Shown here one piece after another: positions 17,435 through 25,839 of a DNA stretch of 64,000 nt. Both the position numbers and the translations under genes were made by a program. The notes below the pieces were generated by a model. That model was given only the letters and a program-made list of their open reading frames with translations, ran no database searches and was not told where the DNA came from. Within the stretch, counting starts at the first letter, position 1, and each line of letters starts with the position of its first letter. Location: positions 62,001 through 126,000 of the forward strand of contig NZ_KB902193.1 in the NCBI RefSeq assembly GCF_000379425.1, in the 5' to 3' direction. Source of the stretch: Corynebacterium lubricantis DSM 45231. GTDB taxonomy: Bacteria; Actinomycetota; Actinomycetes; Mycobacteriales; Mycobacteriaceae.

Positions 17435-17645
17435 GGGGCTCTCCGGATATAGAGCTAGTTTATTGATTCATTCAACTTACCTCAGAAGGTAGTTGAGGGC
17501 CTTCAGAATGGGGAAGTCGAGGTCAAGCCCATAACGCATGGCGAGAAATTTACCAATTGGTGTGATCTCCGAGAGATACATATCTCATTCATTTTAAGGA
17601 TTTACTTACCAAACTATGAAATGCTTGAGGAAGAAACTTTTTGGG
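17435..17645. promoter_or_regulatory. Divergent regulatory region with two dyads
   Basis: This intergenic stretch between the PLP enzyme and the ATP-grasp gene holds a TCAACT...AGTTGA dyad with inner ACC/GGT (about 17475-17500) and a perfect GAGATA-CA-TATCTC palindrome at 17573-17586. No regulator gene is adjacent; the binding proteins are unknown. Confidence 0.4.
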
Positions 17646-17930
17646 ATGGAGAATGGGTTGAAAATTGTTGTCGCTTCATCGGGTCAGCGCGCCCACTATA
17701 TCGAATGGTTCCAACAGGCGCTGATCAATCAGGGGATTCCGGGCGAAGTAATCGCCATGGAATATAGAACAAATAGCTTGAGTATGCGCGTTGCTGATCG
17801 GGCCGTGGCCATGCCGGCCTACAACTCGGCGGAATACCCAAAGGTGTTATTAGATTGGGTCGAGGCCGAGCGCCCTGACTTGTTCCTCTCCCTCAACGAC
17901 TACGAGCTCAACGTCCACTCGCAGGGCCTA
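17646..17930 (+). pseudogene. ATP-grasp ligase gene, 5' fragment
   Basis: This encodes the first 95 residues (MENGLKIVVASSGQ, ending LSLNDYELNVHSQGL) of an ATP-grasp protein of the carbamoyl-phosphate-synthase-like type. The frame is cut after codon CTA by the left end of an IS5-type element. The rest resumes at 22670 in the same phase. Joined, they give a 373-residue protein of normal length. An ATG at 17616 is an alternative start. The fragment alone lacks the ATP-binding part and should be inactive. Confidence 0.85.
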
Positions 17931-18936
17931 GGTCCTGTTATGAAAGTCGTTTGAGCCAGCGGTTGATGCTGGCGATCTGGACGACGGCCTCGAAACGGAC
18001 GGCGAGTTTGTCGTAGCGGGTGGCCACCGCGCGGTTGTGTTTGAGGGCGTTGAAGCACCGCTCCACGACGTTGCGGCCCTTATAGGCTTCCGGGTCGAAG
18101 GCCGGTGGCCGCCCGCCCCGGGAACCTTTGGCCCGGCGGTGGGCTTTCTGGTCTTCTTTGATCGGGATCGTGGCCGTGATTCCCCGACACCGCAGATATG
18201 ACCTGTTCGCCCACGATGAGTAGGCCTTGTCCGCCAGCACCCGATCCGGCCTGTTCCGTGGTCGACCGGAGCCGGGACGGGTCACCCGGATCCGGTCCAG
18301 GACTTGCGTCAGCTGCGGACTGTCACCGGCTTGCCCGGCAGTCAGAGTAAACGACACCGCCTGTAGGTGCTGGTCGCAGGCCAGATGGATCTTGGTGGAG
18401 AATCCGCCCCGGGATCGGCCGAGGGCATGGTTATCGGGTTCACCGTCGATTCGTTGTGGTGAGTCCCGCCGTGCCCCGGCGGCGTGGATGTGTGCCCGGG
18501 CGGTGGTGGAATCCACGGAGATCTCCCACCCGAGGTGCCCCTGGGCATCGGCCTGGGACTGGAGTTCGGCTTCGATCGTCGACCAGGTGCCGGCCAGTTG
18601 CCAGGACCGGAACAACGCGTAGACCCGCCACCAGGGTCCGTACCGGGCGGGAACGTCCCGCCAGGGGCAGCCGATTCGGATGCGGTGTCGGATGCCGTTG
18701 ATCAGGTTCCGTAGGTCGTAGCGTCGTGGTCTGCCGTACCGGGACAGTGCTGGTAGCAGCGGTGTGAGCACATTCCATTGGGCATCGGTGAGGTCGTGAC
18801 GGGTGGCGGCATCTAGGGTGGGAATCAAGGCCTCCTGTGTCCGGCGTGGTGAGTTCGCACCCCCCTCGCTACACCGGAGGCCGCCCTATTTTCCAGCTTC
18901 CACGCCTGCCCTGGCCCCTACTTTCGCAACAGGACC
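17931..18936 (-). mobile_element. Intact IS5-family insertion sequence
   Basis: A 1006-bp element bounded by imperfect 17-bp inverted repeats (left GGTCCTGTTATGAAAGT, right complement GGTCCTGTTGCGAAAGT, 15 of 17 matching) with TA at each outer edge. It contains a single transposase gene on the minus strand. Confidence 0.88.
17938..18828 (-). CDS. IS5-family transposase
   Basis: A 296-residue DDE transposase: N-terminal DUF4096-type domain (LTDAQWNVLTPLLP) and a catalytic core with D106 (SVDSTT), D200 (LADKAY) and E256 (NVVERCFN). The frame is intact, so it is probably active. Its stop codon lies within the left inverted repeat region. It is the only complete transposase in the 4.7-kb element. 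Confidence 0.93.
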   Translation of the reverse strand: MIPTLDAATRHDLTDAQWNVLTPLLPALSRYGRPRRYDLRNLINGIRHRIRIGCPWRDVPARYGPWWRVYALFRSWQLAGTWSTIEAELQSQADAQGHLGWEISVDSTTARAHIHAAGARRDSPQRIDGEPDNHALGRSRGGFSTKIHLACDQHLQAVSFTLTAGQAGDSPQLTQVLDRIRVTRPGSGRPRNRPDRVLADKAYSSWANRSYLRCRGITATIPIKEDQKAHRRAKGSRGGRPPAFDPEAYKGRNVVERCFNALKHNRAVATRYDKLAVRFEAVVQIASINRWLKRLS

Positions 18937-19487
18937 TAGCCCCTAGCCTGCCGATACTCGAGATCATTGTACGGGACACCATCACATTTCTGGTGCTCTA
19001 TGCCCTTATACGGTTGGTGGGACGACGGGAATCCGGGTCCGTCGGTATGACCGATGTGCTCGTCATCGTGTTGGTCGCTGATGCGGCGAGTGCCGGGATG
19101 AATGGCGGCAGTCAGACACTCGGTGACGGGCTTATCCTGGTTTCCGTCATCTTGTTCTGGAGTGTGTTACTTGATGCGCTGAGTTACCGGTTCAAGTGGT
19201 TCCGAAGAATCGTGAAAGCGGCCCCACGTCCTCTGGTGGAGGATGGGAGGTTCGTCCGCAGCACACTGCGACGAGAGTTCATGACCGAGGGGGAGGTGAT
19301 GACCCAGCTCTGGCTTCACGGCATTGAAGATGTCGCCCAGGTGCACCGGGCCTACCTGGAGCCCAATGGCAGTATCAGCATCCTCAGCCATGAGGACGAT
19401 GACGACGCCCAACGGGAGTCCGTCCGGAGGGAACGGGAGGAACGAAGAGAAGGACCCATTCGGAGAGATATCAGACCGTCCCATTGA
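18837..19487 (+). CDS. DUF421/YetF-type membrane protein, 5' end replaced by IS sequence
   Basis: From about 18950 the protein matches YetF-type DUF421 proteins: hydrophobic helices LEIIVRDTITFLVLYALI, TDVLVIVLVADAAS and LILVSVILFWSVLL, then a soluble C-terminal domain (PRPLVEDGRFV, REFMTEGEVMTQLW, and a late LEPNGSISIL strand). The charged tail after residue 185 is low complexity. The first 34 codons read through the end of the adjoining IS, so the native start has been lost or replaced and expression may rely on the IS. The family function is not established. Confidence 0.65.
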   Translation: MSGVVSSHPPRYTGGRPIFQLPRLPWPLLSQQDLAPSLPILEIIVRDTITFLVLYALIRLVGRRESGSVGMTDVLVIVLVADAASAGMNGGSQTLGDGLILVSVILFWSVLLDALSYRFKWFRRIVKAAPRPLVEDGRFVRSTLRREFMTEGEVMTQLWLHGIEDVAQVHRAYLEPNGSISILSHEDDDDAQRESVRREREERREGPIRRDIRPSH

Positions 19488-19827
19488 CATCAGGCCCTTC
19501 GCCCTGGGGGAAGACCCGTCGGAAAGTTATTTGCCGCCTCCTGGGCGGGAAACCGGGTAGCAACCGCCGCATCCTCTGCGCACTGGTGGGTTGCGTCCAG
19601 GTAAACGGTGGAATTGTTGGAACTGCGGATGTTTGTTCGACTGCCTGGTCGCGGGTGGGTGACTATGACGGGGATATTCCTGCCTCGCTGTCTGATCCAG
19701 CGCGGCATCGCTTTCCAAAGCATGTAGAATGCACTCTCCTATGGCACGCTCAGTTCAATAATTAGAGGCGTCTTCCGCCGCCCTTCCCACACTCCGAGGA
19801 TGCCGTGATCTCGGTACACTCTGGGGC
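19488..19827. other. Intergenic stretch inside the mobile element
   Basis: No gene is convincing here. A 77-codon minus-strand frame (19490-19723) resembles nothing I recognise. The upstream sequence before the antiporter ATG shows no clear ribosome site. Confidence 0.4.
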
Positions 19828-20958
19828 ATGGGATTATTGGATGTGGGACGCATCATTGTCGGACTGCTGCTGTTGGTTGTAGGCGGGGAACTCCTGGTGC
19901 GAGGTGCGTCAGCGCTGGCCCGCCGGGTGGGAATCTCCTCACTGGTGGTCGGTTTGACCGTCGTGTCAGCAGCTACAGCCGCGCCGGAACTGGCGATTAC
20001 CATCGGGGCGGTTTGGCAGGATGAGCCCGGATTGGCTGTGGGAAATGTGGTCGGTAGCAATATCGTCAACATCCTGTTTATTCTCGGACTCTCCGCCCTG
20101 ATCCTCCCCCTGGTCGTCACACGCGGACTGGTACGGTTCGATGTTCCCGTAATGGTCGCTCTATCGGCCGGGTTGCTCGTGATGGCCCTCGATGGGGTAA
20201 TCAGCGCGGTCGATGGTGCGATCCTGTTCAGCGTGGTCGTTGCACACACGGTGTGGACGATTGTTGCCAGCCGTCGCCGCGCACGGCCCCCGGTCGATTC
20301 CACGGAGACCACCGCCGCCTCCGATACCGGGGACGGAGACGAAAAAACACCTGCCACATCCACTCTCAAATCCCTCCTGCTCATAGTGGTCGGAATCGCG
20401 CTGCTGGTGGGTGGGGCCACCCTCCTGGTCGATGGGGCGGTCAACATTGCCACCGGATTGGGCATCAGTAGTCTCGTGGTCGGGCTGACCGTCGTTGCCA
20501 TCGGTACCTCCTTGCCTGAACTGGTGACCTCCATTACCGCGGTACGCCGTGGTGAACGGGACATCGCGGTGGGAAATATCGTGGGCAGCAACATCTTCAA
20601 CATCGGACTGGTGCTCGGACTGCCCGCCCTGATTTCCCTCGACGGCATCCCGGTGTCCAGCGCCGCCATCGCCTTCGATATCCCGGTCATGCTGGCCGCG
20701 GCAGCAGCTCTGCTGCCCGTTGTCTTCACCGGTTTTGTGGTGGCACGGTGGGAGGGGGCAGTTTTTCTCGGGCTGTATGTCGCCTACACGGGCTATCTCG
20801 TCCTTGCAGCTACCGAACACGATGCCCTGGAGGGGTTCACCACCGTGATGGCGGGGTTCATCCTCCCACTGGTTGTGGTCACCCTGATCGCCTTCACCTC
20901 CTATGAGATCGGGCTACGTAAGGGGAGAACAGACCCTGCACGTACAGACCCGTCTTGA
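19828..20958 (+). CDS. Calcium/sodium antiporter (CaCA family, YrbG-like)
   Basis: A 376-residue antiporter with 10-11 membrane helices in two inverted halves. The first alpha-repeat is GLTVVSAATAAPELA...GNVVGSNIVNI, where the usual GTSxPEL has become ATAAPEL. The second is AIGTSLPELVTS...GNIVGSNIFNI and is canonical. It should exchange Ca2+ for Na+ or H+ across the membrane. It is cargo of the IS-bounded element together with the DUF421 gene; no metal-resistance regulator is visible beside it. Confidence 0.88.
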   Translation: MGLLDVGRIIVGLLLLVVGGELLVRGASALARRVGISSLVVGLTVVSAATAAPELAITIGAVWQDEPGLAVGNVVGSNIVNILFILGLSALILPLVVTRGLVRFDVPVMVALSAGLLVMALDGVISAVDGAILFSVVVAHTVWTIVASRRRARPPVDSTETTAASDTGDGDEKTPATSTLKSLLLIVVGIALLVGGATLLVDGAVNIATGLGISSLVVGLTVVAIGTSLPELVTSITAVRRGERDIAVGNIVGSNIFNIGLVLGLPALISLDGIPVSSAAIAFDIPVMLAAAAALLPVVFTGFVVARWEGAVFLGLYVAYTGYLVLAATEHDALEGFTTVMAGFILPLVVVTLIAFTSYEIGLRKGRTDPARTDPS

Positions 20959-21488
20959 TCCCAGCTTTCCGGATCTGAGGGGGACGGCCTCAACTTCCCT
21001 GTGTTTAAAACGACCGATTTAGGCACAGTCCACAGATGTCATCGGCAGGTGTGAACCCCACCTCTCAAGGAAGCTCGAGTGAAGACCATCCTTTCGGAGG
21101 GGGAATGTGTCACAAGTTCTCCCACAGCATTTTCGTGACTCAGGCCTTAGGATTGCCCCCTGATGTTCTCTACCACGTTGTGGGATTGATTGTGGTGAGG
21201 GTACCCATAGTCGTCATCTGTGATCTGAGCGCCCATTGAAAGGGTTGTGACTACATGCCCGAAAGGGGGATGGGGAGGGGGATCGCTCGGAAGGATTGAC
21301 GTCTTGCCGGAGAGGAATCACCTTCGGCCGTTAGGATCGCTCGACTGTCTTCGTTTTTGTCGGCGGCGATAGCTTGGATCTACTGAGCCTGCCCGAACCT
21401 CTTTACGACTTGTCCGGTTTCTCAATCTCCATCGCTTGCAACCGCCAACTGAAGTTGTGGAAAAACCGCCAATCGGCGTTGCGAGTTA
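20959..21488. other. 530-bp gap inside the mobile element
   Basis: Nothing coding is convincing. The region runs from the antiporter stop to the truncated IS256 transposase and is probably a join of older fragments. No clear terminal repeat could be fixed. Confidence 0.4.
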
Positions 21489-22046
21489 CAGGCTGTGGAA
21501 GCCACCTGGCCGGATTCGATGGTCCAGACCTGTGTCGTCCACCTGATCAGGGCAGCAAACCGGTGGGTGGCCTATGGAGATCGTAAGGCGGTGTCCGCCG
21601 GGTTGAAGAAGATCTACACCGCCCCCACCGAGCAGACCGCTCTGGCGGCGTTGACGGAGTTCGAGGCCTCCGAGCTGGGGGAAAAGTATCCGCAGTCAGT
21701 CAAGGTGTGGCGCGATGCGTGGGACCGGTTCATCCCGTTTCTGGAGTTCCCACCGATGGCCAGGAAGGTGATCTACACCACGAACTCGATTGAGTCGATG
21801 AACAACGAGCTGCGTAAAGCCACCCGGAATCGGGTGCAGTTCACCAACGATGAGTCTGCGATCAAAACCTTGTGGTTGATGATCTGCAACATTGAGGACA
21901 AACGGGCCGCCAAGCGCGCTAAGCAGGGCAAATGGGTCGCGGCGACCAGCGGCCGGCTGATCGAGGGCAGGCGGGTGACGAACTGGAAGCAGGCCATCAA
22001 CCAGATGTCTGTGGCTTACCCTGACCGCTTCGAGCCCTACCTCTAA
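21489..22046 (+). pseudogene. IS256-family (mutator) transposase, C-terminal fragment
   Basis: About 185 residues equal to the C-terminal half of IS256-type transposases: VVHLIRAANRWV, KVWRDAW, and the catalytic glutamate region YTTNSIESMNNELRK near residue 100. The N-terminal half with the first catalytic aspartates is missing, so it cannot transpose. The frame ends in the family-typical place, near an AT-rich stretch that could be the old right end. Confidence 0.9.
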
Positions 22047-22158
22047 TAATCACGCCCCACACACAAACAACTTGACACGCTCCCCCACCGGCTTGCATGC
22101 ACAGTGAGCCACCGGGAAGGCCGGGGCCAACACCCCAACCCTGGAAAGGACAGGGAGC

Positions 22159-22437
22159 ATGCCATTCAAGTTCCCCGAGACCCTGCCAAGCTCCGCGCCG
22201 AAGCACTCGCCACCTTCAACGACGCGTACAACGAGAGCAAACCCCCGACCGCGGAGGAACTGCAGTACCTGACCTACCTCACCGACGGCACTGAGAACAT
22301 CGACGCCACCGTCGCTGAGCTGGACGCCGCAGACCAGCGGACCGCCGCCACCGAGCTCGCGAAGAACCTCAACAAGAAACCCGAGGAACCCGCCGACGAC
22401 CCGGAGGACCCCGAAGACGAGCCGACCGACAACAGGC
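22159..22437 (+). pseudogene. Frameshifted fragment of unknown, possibly phage-derived gene
   Basis: An ATG at 22159 follows GGGAGC and starts MPFKFPE. The coding pattern then continues in another frame as DPAKLRAEALATFNDAYNES and later AELDAADQRTAATELAKNL, ending in an acidic Pro/Glu tail. One base gained or lost near 22180 would join them. The helical pattern recalls the N-terminal region of some phage capsid or scaffold proteins, but that is a guess. It is cut off near 22437 by an IS3 fragment. Confidence 0.4.
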
Positions 22438-22450
22438 GGATTCAACTGGT

Positions 22451-22603
22451 CATCGCAACACCTCGCATGCGTTCCAGGACGACTGCGCACAGCTGGGGAT
22501 CCGGCAGTCGATGGGAGCGATCGACAGCAGTGCTGACAACGCGTTGGCGGAGTCGTTCGACGCAGCGTTGAAGCGCGAGGTCCTCCAGGGCCTCGATGAT
22601 TGA
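22451..22603 (+). pseudogene. IS3-family transposase fragment
   Basis: From 22457, 48 codons read NTSHAFQDDCAQLGIRQSMG followed by a SSADNALAESFDAALKREV stretch, the end of the rve integrase core of IS3-type OrfB proteins, including the third catalytic residue (Glu in NALAESF). The N-terminal part is missing. It ends at a TGA (22601-22603). Confidence 0.85.
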
Positions 22604-22620
22604 GTCCCGGGGTTTAAGCA

Positions 22621-22663
22621 GTGTTGCGAAAGTCCGGTGCGTGACACCGGACTTTCGCAACAC
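22621..22663. repeat. 19-bp perfect inverted repeat at the right end of the element
   Basis: Two perfectly complementary 19-bp arms with a 5-nt loop. The right arm is the terminal repeat of the IS5-type element, the left arm its mirror image. It may be two element tips facing each other, or a small non-autonomous derivative. Confidence 0.8.
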
Positions 22664-22669
22664 GACCTA

Positions 22670-23506
22670 GCGGACCGACTCAGAGAACGTGGTTGCGTTG
22701 TCGCTGGGTTGGCATCGCAGTCCCAAGCACTTGTCCTGGACAAGTACCGTCTCTCCGTGGTCTTGCGCGAAGCTGGGATTCCCACTCCCACAACTTTTCT
22801 GGGCAGCGAAGTAGACGCAGTTTTAAAGAATGCAACGGAAATTTCCGAATACGTGGTCAAGCACCGGTTCGGCAGCGGCTCCAAAGGGCTTTGTCTAACT
22901 AATGCTGCGGGGCTGAGAGAAGCAATCGCCGAGTCTGAAGAAATCGCACTTGACCAAGATGCACGTCCGTGGCGCACACACGAATCGGTCGTCATCCAGG
23001 AGCGGCTTCCAGGACCCGAATATGGCGTGGACGGCGCGTTCACGGTCGATGGCATTTCCCAACTTCTCGGCGTCGTTGCTCGTCGCAAAGTGTCCATGCG
23101 CGACGGTGATACTGATGTGGCTGTGACCGTGTCCGCGGAACCTTTTCGGAGTCCAATGGTGAAACTGGGTACGCTTTTGGGCGCAACCGGTTCTATCGAT
23201 GTGGATTTTAAGGAAGATGCGCAGGGGCGCCCGCAGATCATCGACATCAATCCACGTCTCGGCGGTGGATACCCGTTTTGCCACGCAGCAGGCGCTGATC
23301 TCCCCTCGGCGATCGTCCGCGCTGTGGCCGGAATGGAGCCGGATCCCACGCTATTTAACTACCAACTAGGGCTCACCTTGGGGCGCCGGGATTCGTTCTC
23401 AGTGTTAAAAAATCCGTTGGAAAAACCGTTCGGCCACGTAGCCAGCGCGACGGCATCATCCGAGGACATTACGTACACTGAGCCGCATGCATACCCCGAT
23501 TCCTGA
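22670..23506 (+). pseudogene. ATP-grasp ligase gene, 3' fragment
   Basis: The remaining 278 residues of the ATP-grasp protein begun at 17646: ADRLRERGCVVAGLASQ, the ATP-binding domain with VVKHRFGSGSKG, and the metal-binding end IDVDFKE / IIDINPRLGGG. A short in-frame start within the mobile element (22637) could still allow a truncated product, but the N-terminal domain would be missing. It overlaps the glutaminase gene by 20 bp, so the insertion may also have cut glsA off from its former promoter. Confidence 0.85.
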
Positions 23507-25151
23507 TTTCTTGAATGACATCCTCAACGAAGTCCGCGATCAAGATGGCGGCGAAGTGCTCGATGGCGTACCCCAGATCAAATACGCCAACCCCGATTCA
23601 TTTTCGCTGGCGTTGTGCACCACAAGCGGGCACGTGTATTCGGTCGGCGACGATGACGTGGAGTTTTCCATTCAGTCGATCTCCAAGCCCTTCGCCTATG
23701 CCCTAGCTCTTGAGGAGTTGGGCGCCGACGAGGTTGCCAAGGTCGTCGGTGTCGAGCCGTCCGGTGAGGCGTTCAACGAGTTGAGCTTGGAGGAATCGTC
23801 GAAACGCCCGGATAACCCGATGATCAATGCGGGGGCTATTGCGGTGAATCAGCTGATTAACGGGCCCGATTCGACGGTGGAGGCGCGCATTGAGCGCATC
23901 GAGGCACTCTTTACTGATCTTGCCGGGCGCGAGATGCGGATCAACAAAGAGCTCACTGACGACGAGATGAAGATCGCCGACCGCAACCTCTCCATTGCGC
24001 ACATGTTGCGCAGCTACGACATTATTGGCGACGAGGCACACGACGCGGTGTACAGCTACACCGCGCAGTGCTCGTTCATGCTGACCACGCGCGACCTCGC
24101 GGTCATGGCCGCGACGTTGGCCAACGGCGGGATCCAGCCGGTGACGGGGAAGCGGGTGTTCAGCGAAGACGCTTCGCGACGAACGCTTGCCGTCATGAGC
24201 TCGGCGGGCATGTACAACGCCGCTGGGCGTTGGATGGCCAACGTTGGGATCCCCGCGAAATCTGGTGTTGGTGGCGGACTGATTGGCACCATGCCGGGCC
24301 AGCTAGGGATTGCTACCTTGTCTCCGCGCCTGGACGAGCAGGGTAATTCGACGCGCGGCGTCAAAACTTTTGAGCGCCTCTCCGAGGAGATGGGCTTGCA
24401 CTTAATGAGCGCCTCGTACTACACGGTGCCCGGTATCCGTTCGATTGAGCGCGAAGGCGACGCCACCGTGGTGTCGCTCCAGGGGATGATTAACTTCCCG
24501 GCCGCCGAAAACGTGCTCCACGAGTTGAGCGAACACCACCTGACCAGCGACAAGATCGTGTTGGACACTTCGCGTGTGACGGGATTCAACCGGATGGGTC
24601 GCCGGGTGATCAAAGAGGGACTGCGCCTGCTGCGCGAAGCGGGTTACGGCTGTGCCATTTACGATCCGGACAGCATGATGGAGGATCTGGAGTACTCGGA
24701 TGGCACTCAAGCGGAGGAGGTCGAGGACTTCAGCATTACCGTGTCCATCGACGCCCCAGTAGAGAAGGTCTACGAAGCCATTGCGGATCCTTCGAAATGG
24801 TGGATGAGCGCTATCGAAGGCAAGGCCGATCATGAAGGTGAGGTCTTCGAGGTCAACGAGCGAGACCAATTCTCCCAGTTCCGTGTGGCTGAGGCGGTGC
24901 CTTATGAGACTCTCGTGTGGCACGTTGAGGAGACGGGGCATAACTCGCCGGTGGATGAGTTTAATGACACTGACCTGGTGTTTGAGTTCAAAGATGAAGG
25001 CGAGACCACCGAGCTCACATTCACCCACCGTGGTCTTCAGGAGCATATGGACAGCTACGCCGAGGGTACAAACGATTGGATGCAGTTCATCCGTGAGAGC
25101 CTCGTGGCTCTGGTAACGGAAGGCGTGGGCAAGCCGGCCGTTTCCGTGTAA
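23487..25151 (+). CDS. glsA: Glutaminase with C-terminal STAS and SRPBCC domains
   Basis: A 554-residue fusion. Residues 1-310 are a serine-dependent glutaminase (glutamine to glutamate and ammonia) with the S64-I-S-K67 catalytic motif, NPMINAGAI and KSGVGGGLIG. Residues about 325-410 form a STAS-like domain (IVLDTSRVTGFNRMG). Residues about 415-550 form an SRPBCC/AHSA1-like domain (ITVSIDAPVEKVYEAIADPSKWW). Glutaminase-STAS proteins are known; the added ligand-binding SRPBCC part is unusual and might sense a small molecule. No stop or frame break separates the domains. Confidence 0.9.
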   Translation: MHTPIPDFLNDILNEVRDQDGGEVLDGVPQIKYANPDSFSLALCTTSGHVYSVGDDDVEFSIQSISKPFAYALALEELGADEVAKVVGVEPSGEAFNELSLEESSKRPDNPMINAGAIAVNQLINGPDSTVEARIERIEALFTDLAGREMRINKELTDDEMKIADRNLSIAHMLRSYDIIGDEAHDAVYSYTAQCSFMLTTRDLAVMAATLANGGIQPVTGKRVFSEDASRRTLAVMSSAGMYNAAGRWMANVGIPAKSGVGGGLIGTMPGQLGIATLSPRLDEQGNSTRGVKTFERLSEEMGLHLMSASYYTVPGIRSIEREGDATVVSLQGMINFPAAENVLHELSEHHLTSDKIVLDTSRVTGFNRMGRRVIKEGLRLLREAGYGCAIYDPDSMMEDLEYSDGTQAEEVEDFSITVSIDAPVEKVYEAIADPSKWWMSAIEGKADHEGEVFEVNERDQFSQFRVAEAVPYETLVWHVEETGHNSPVDEFNDTDLVFEFKDEGETTELTFTHRGLQEHMDSYAEGTNDWMQFIRESLVALVTEGVGKPAVSV

Positions 25152-25157
25152 TGCTTG

Positions 25158-25754
25158 CTACCCGCCCCAGTCACCCAGCGCGCCCTCGAGGGAGCCTAGG
25201 GTGGCCTCGAGCAGCGGGCCACGGTCATTGTCTGGGCAGCCGGCGTCGGACCATTCGAGGCAGGCGGCGTTGAGGAAGCCGATAAATCCCGCAATGGCGT
25301 AGCGTCCGCGCATGCTTCCGGGGTTGAGCAGGGCAAGGAGCTCGTCGTAAAGCTCGTCGCGGATTTCTAAACGACGATTGGTGGCCTCAGCGGGCTCATC
25401 GCCGCCTCGATGTGCGATGGACCAGGTCAGTGGGTTGCGTTCGATGTGGTCGAGGTAGGTTTCGAGTCCAATGCGAATCTGGTCGCGCCGGGAAGTGTTG
25501 GGGGGTACCTCGGCGATAGACGAGCGCAGGCTGTCGAGGAGAGTGTGAAGAACTTCGGAGACCCAGGTGGCATAGAGGTCGGCCTTTGATCCGAAGTAAT
25601 GGAAGATCAAGGCCTGGGAGGTGCCCGAGGCGGTCGCGATTTCCTGCGTGGAGACCTCGGAGTAGGTGGATGCGCTAAACAGCGATCCAGCAGCAGAGAT
25701 GATGCTTTCCTTGCGTTGTTCAACGCTTAATCTTCGTCGTGGCGCAGGTGTCAT
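25158..25754 (-). CDS. TetR-family repressor
   Basis: A 198-residue TetR protein with the N-terminal HTH (STQEIATASGTSQALIFHYFGSKADLYATW) and a helical ligand-binding domain. It is divergent from a GH13 gene 85 bp away. The space between holds a palindrome and a weaker second copy. It is inferred to repress the GH13 gene and itself; the inducer is unknown. Confidence 0.88.
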   Translation of the reverse strand: MTPAPRRRLSVEQRKESIISAAGSLFSASTYSEVSTQEIATASGTSQALIFHYFGSKADLYATWVSEVLHTLLDSLRSSIAEVPPNTSRRDQIRIGLETYLDHIERNPLTWSIAHRGGDEPAEATNRRLEIRDELYDELLALLNPGSMRGRYAIAGFIGFLNAACLEWSDAGCPDNDRGPLLEATLGSLEGALGDWGG

Positions 25755-25771
25755 AGTGACAACTATACATG

Positions 25772-25790
25772 TATTGAGTTAGACTCAATA
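25772..25790. promoter_or_regulatory. TetR-type operator
   Basis: TATTGAGT-TAG-ACTCAATA is a perfect palindrome between the divergent tetR-like and GH13 genes. A weaker related copy (CTGAGCAAGACTCAA) follows near 25798-25812. Confidence 0.7.
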
Positions 25791-25839
25791 TAAATTACTG
25801 AGCAAGACTCAACAAGCATCTTTAGCAAGGAGGAAGTTC

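Larger units (their letters stand above)
17931..22667. mobile_element. Composite IS5-type mosaic element, 4.7 kb
   Basis: The segment starts GGTCCTGTTATGAAAGTC and ends GACTTTCGCAACACGACC, imperfect inverted repeats of each other. TA is found on both sides (17929-17930 and 22668-22669). Deleting one TA plus the segment restores an uninterrupted ATP-grasp frame. Inside are an intact IS at the left end, DUF421 and antiporter genes, an IS256 remnant, a frameshifted fragment and an IS3 remnant. It may have moved as one unit between the IS ends, with the right-hand IS later reduced to its tip. Confidence 0.8.

Noticed and set aside
19490..19723. 77-codon minus-strand frame inside the mobile element
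   Set aside because: No recognisable domain and no ribosome site; it lies among rearranged fragments, so it is not called as a gene.
19755..20729. 324-codon minus-strand frame opposite the antiporter gene
   Set aside because: Its sequence is Ser/Thr/Arg-rich with no pattern, while the opposite strand has canonical antiporter repeats.
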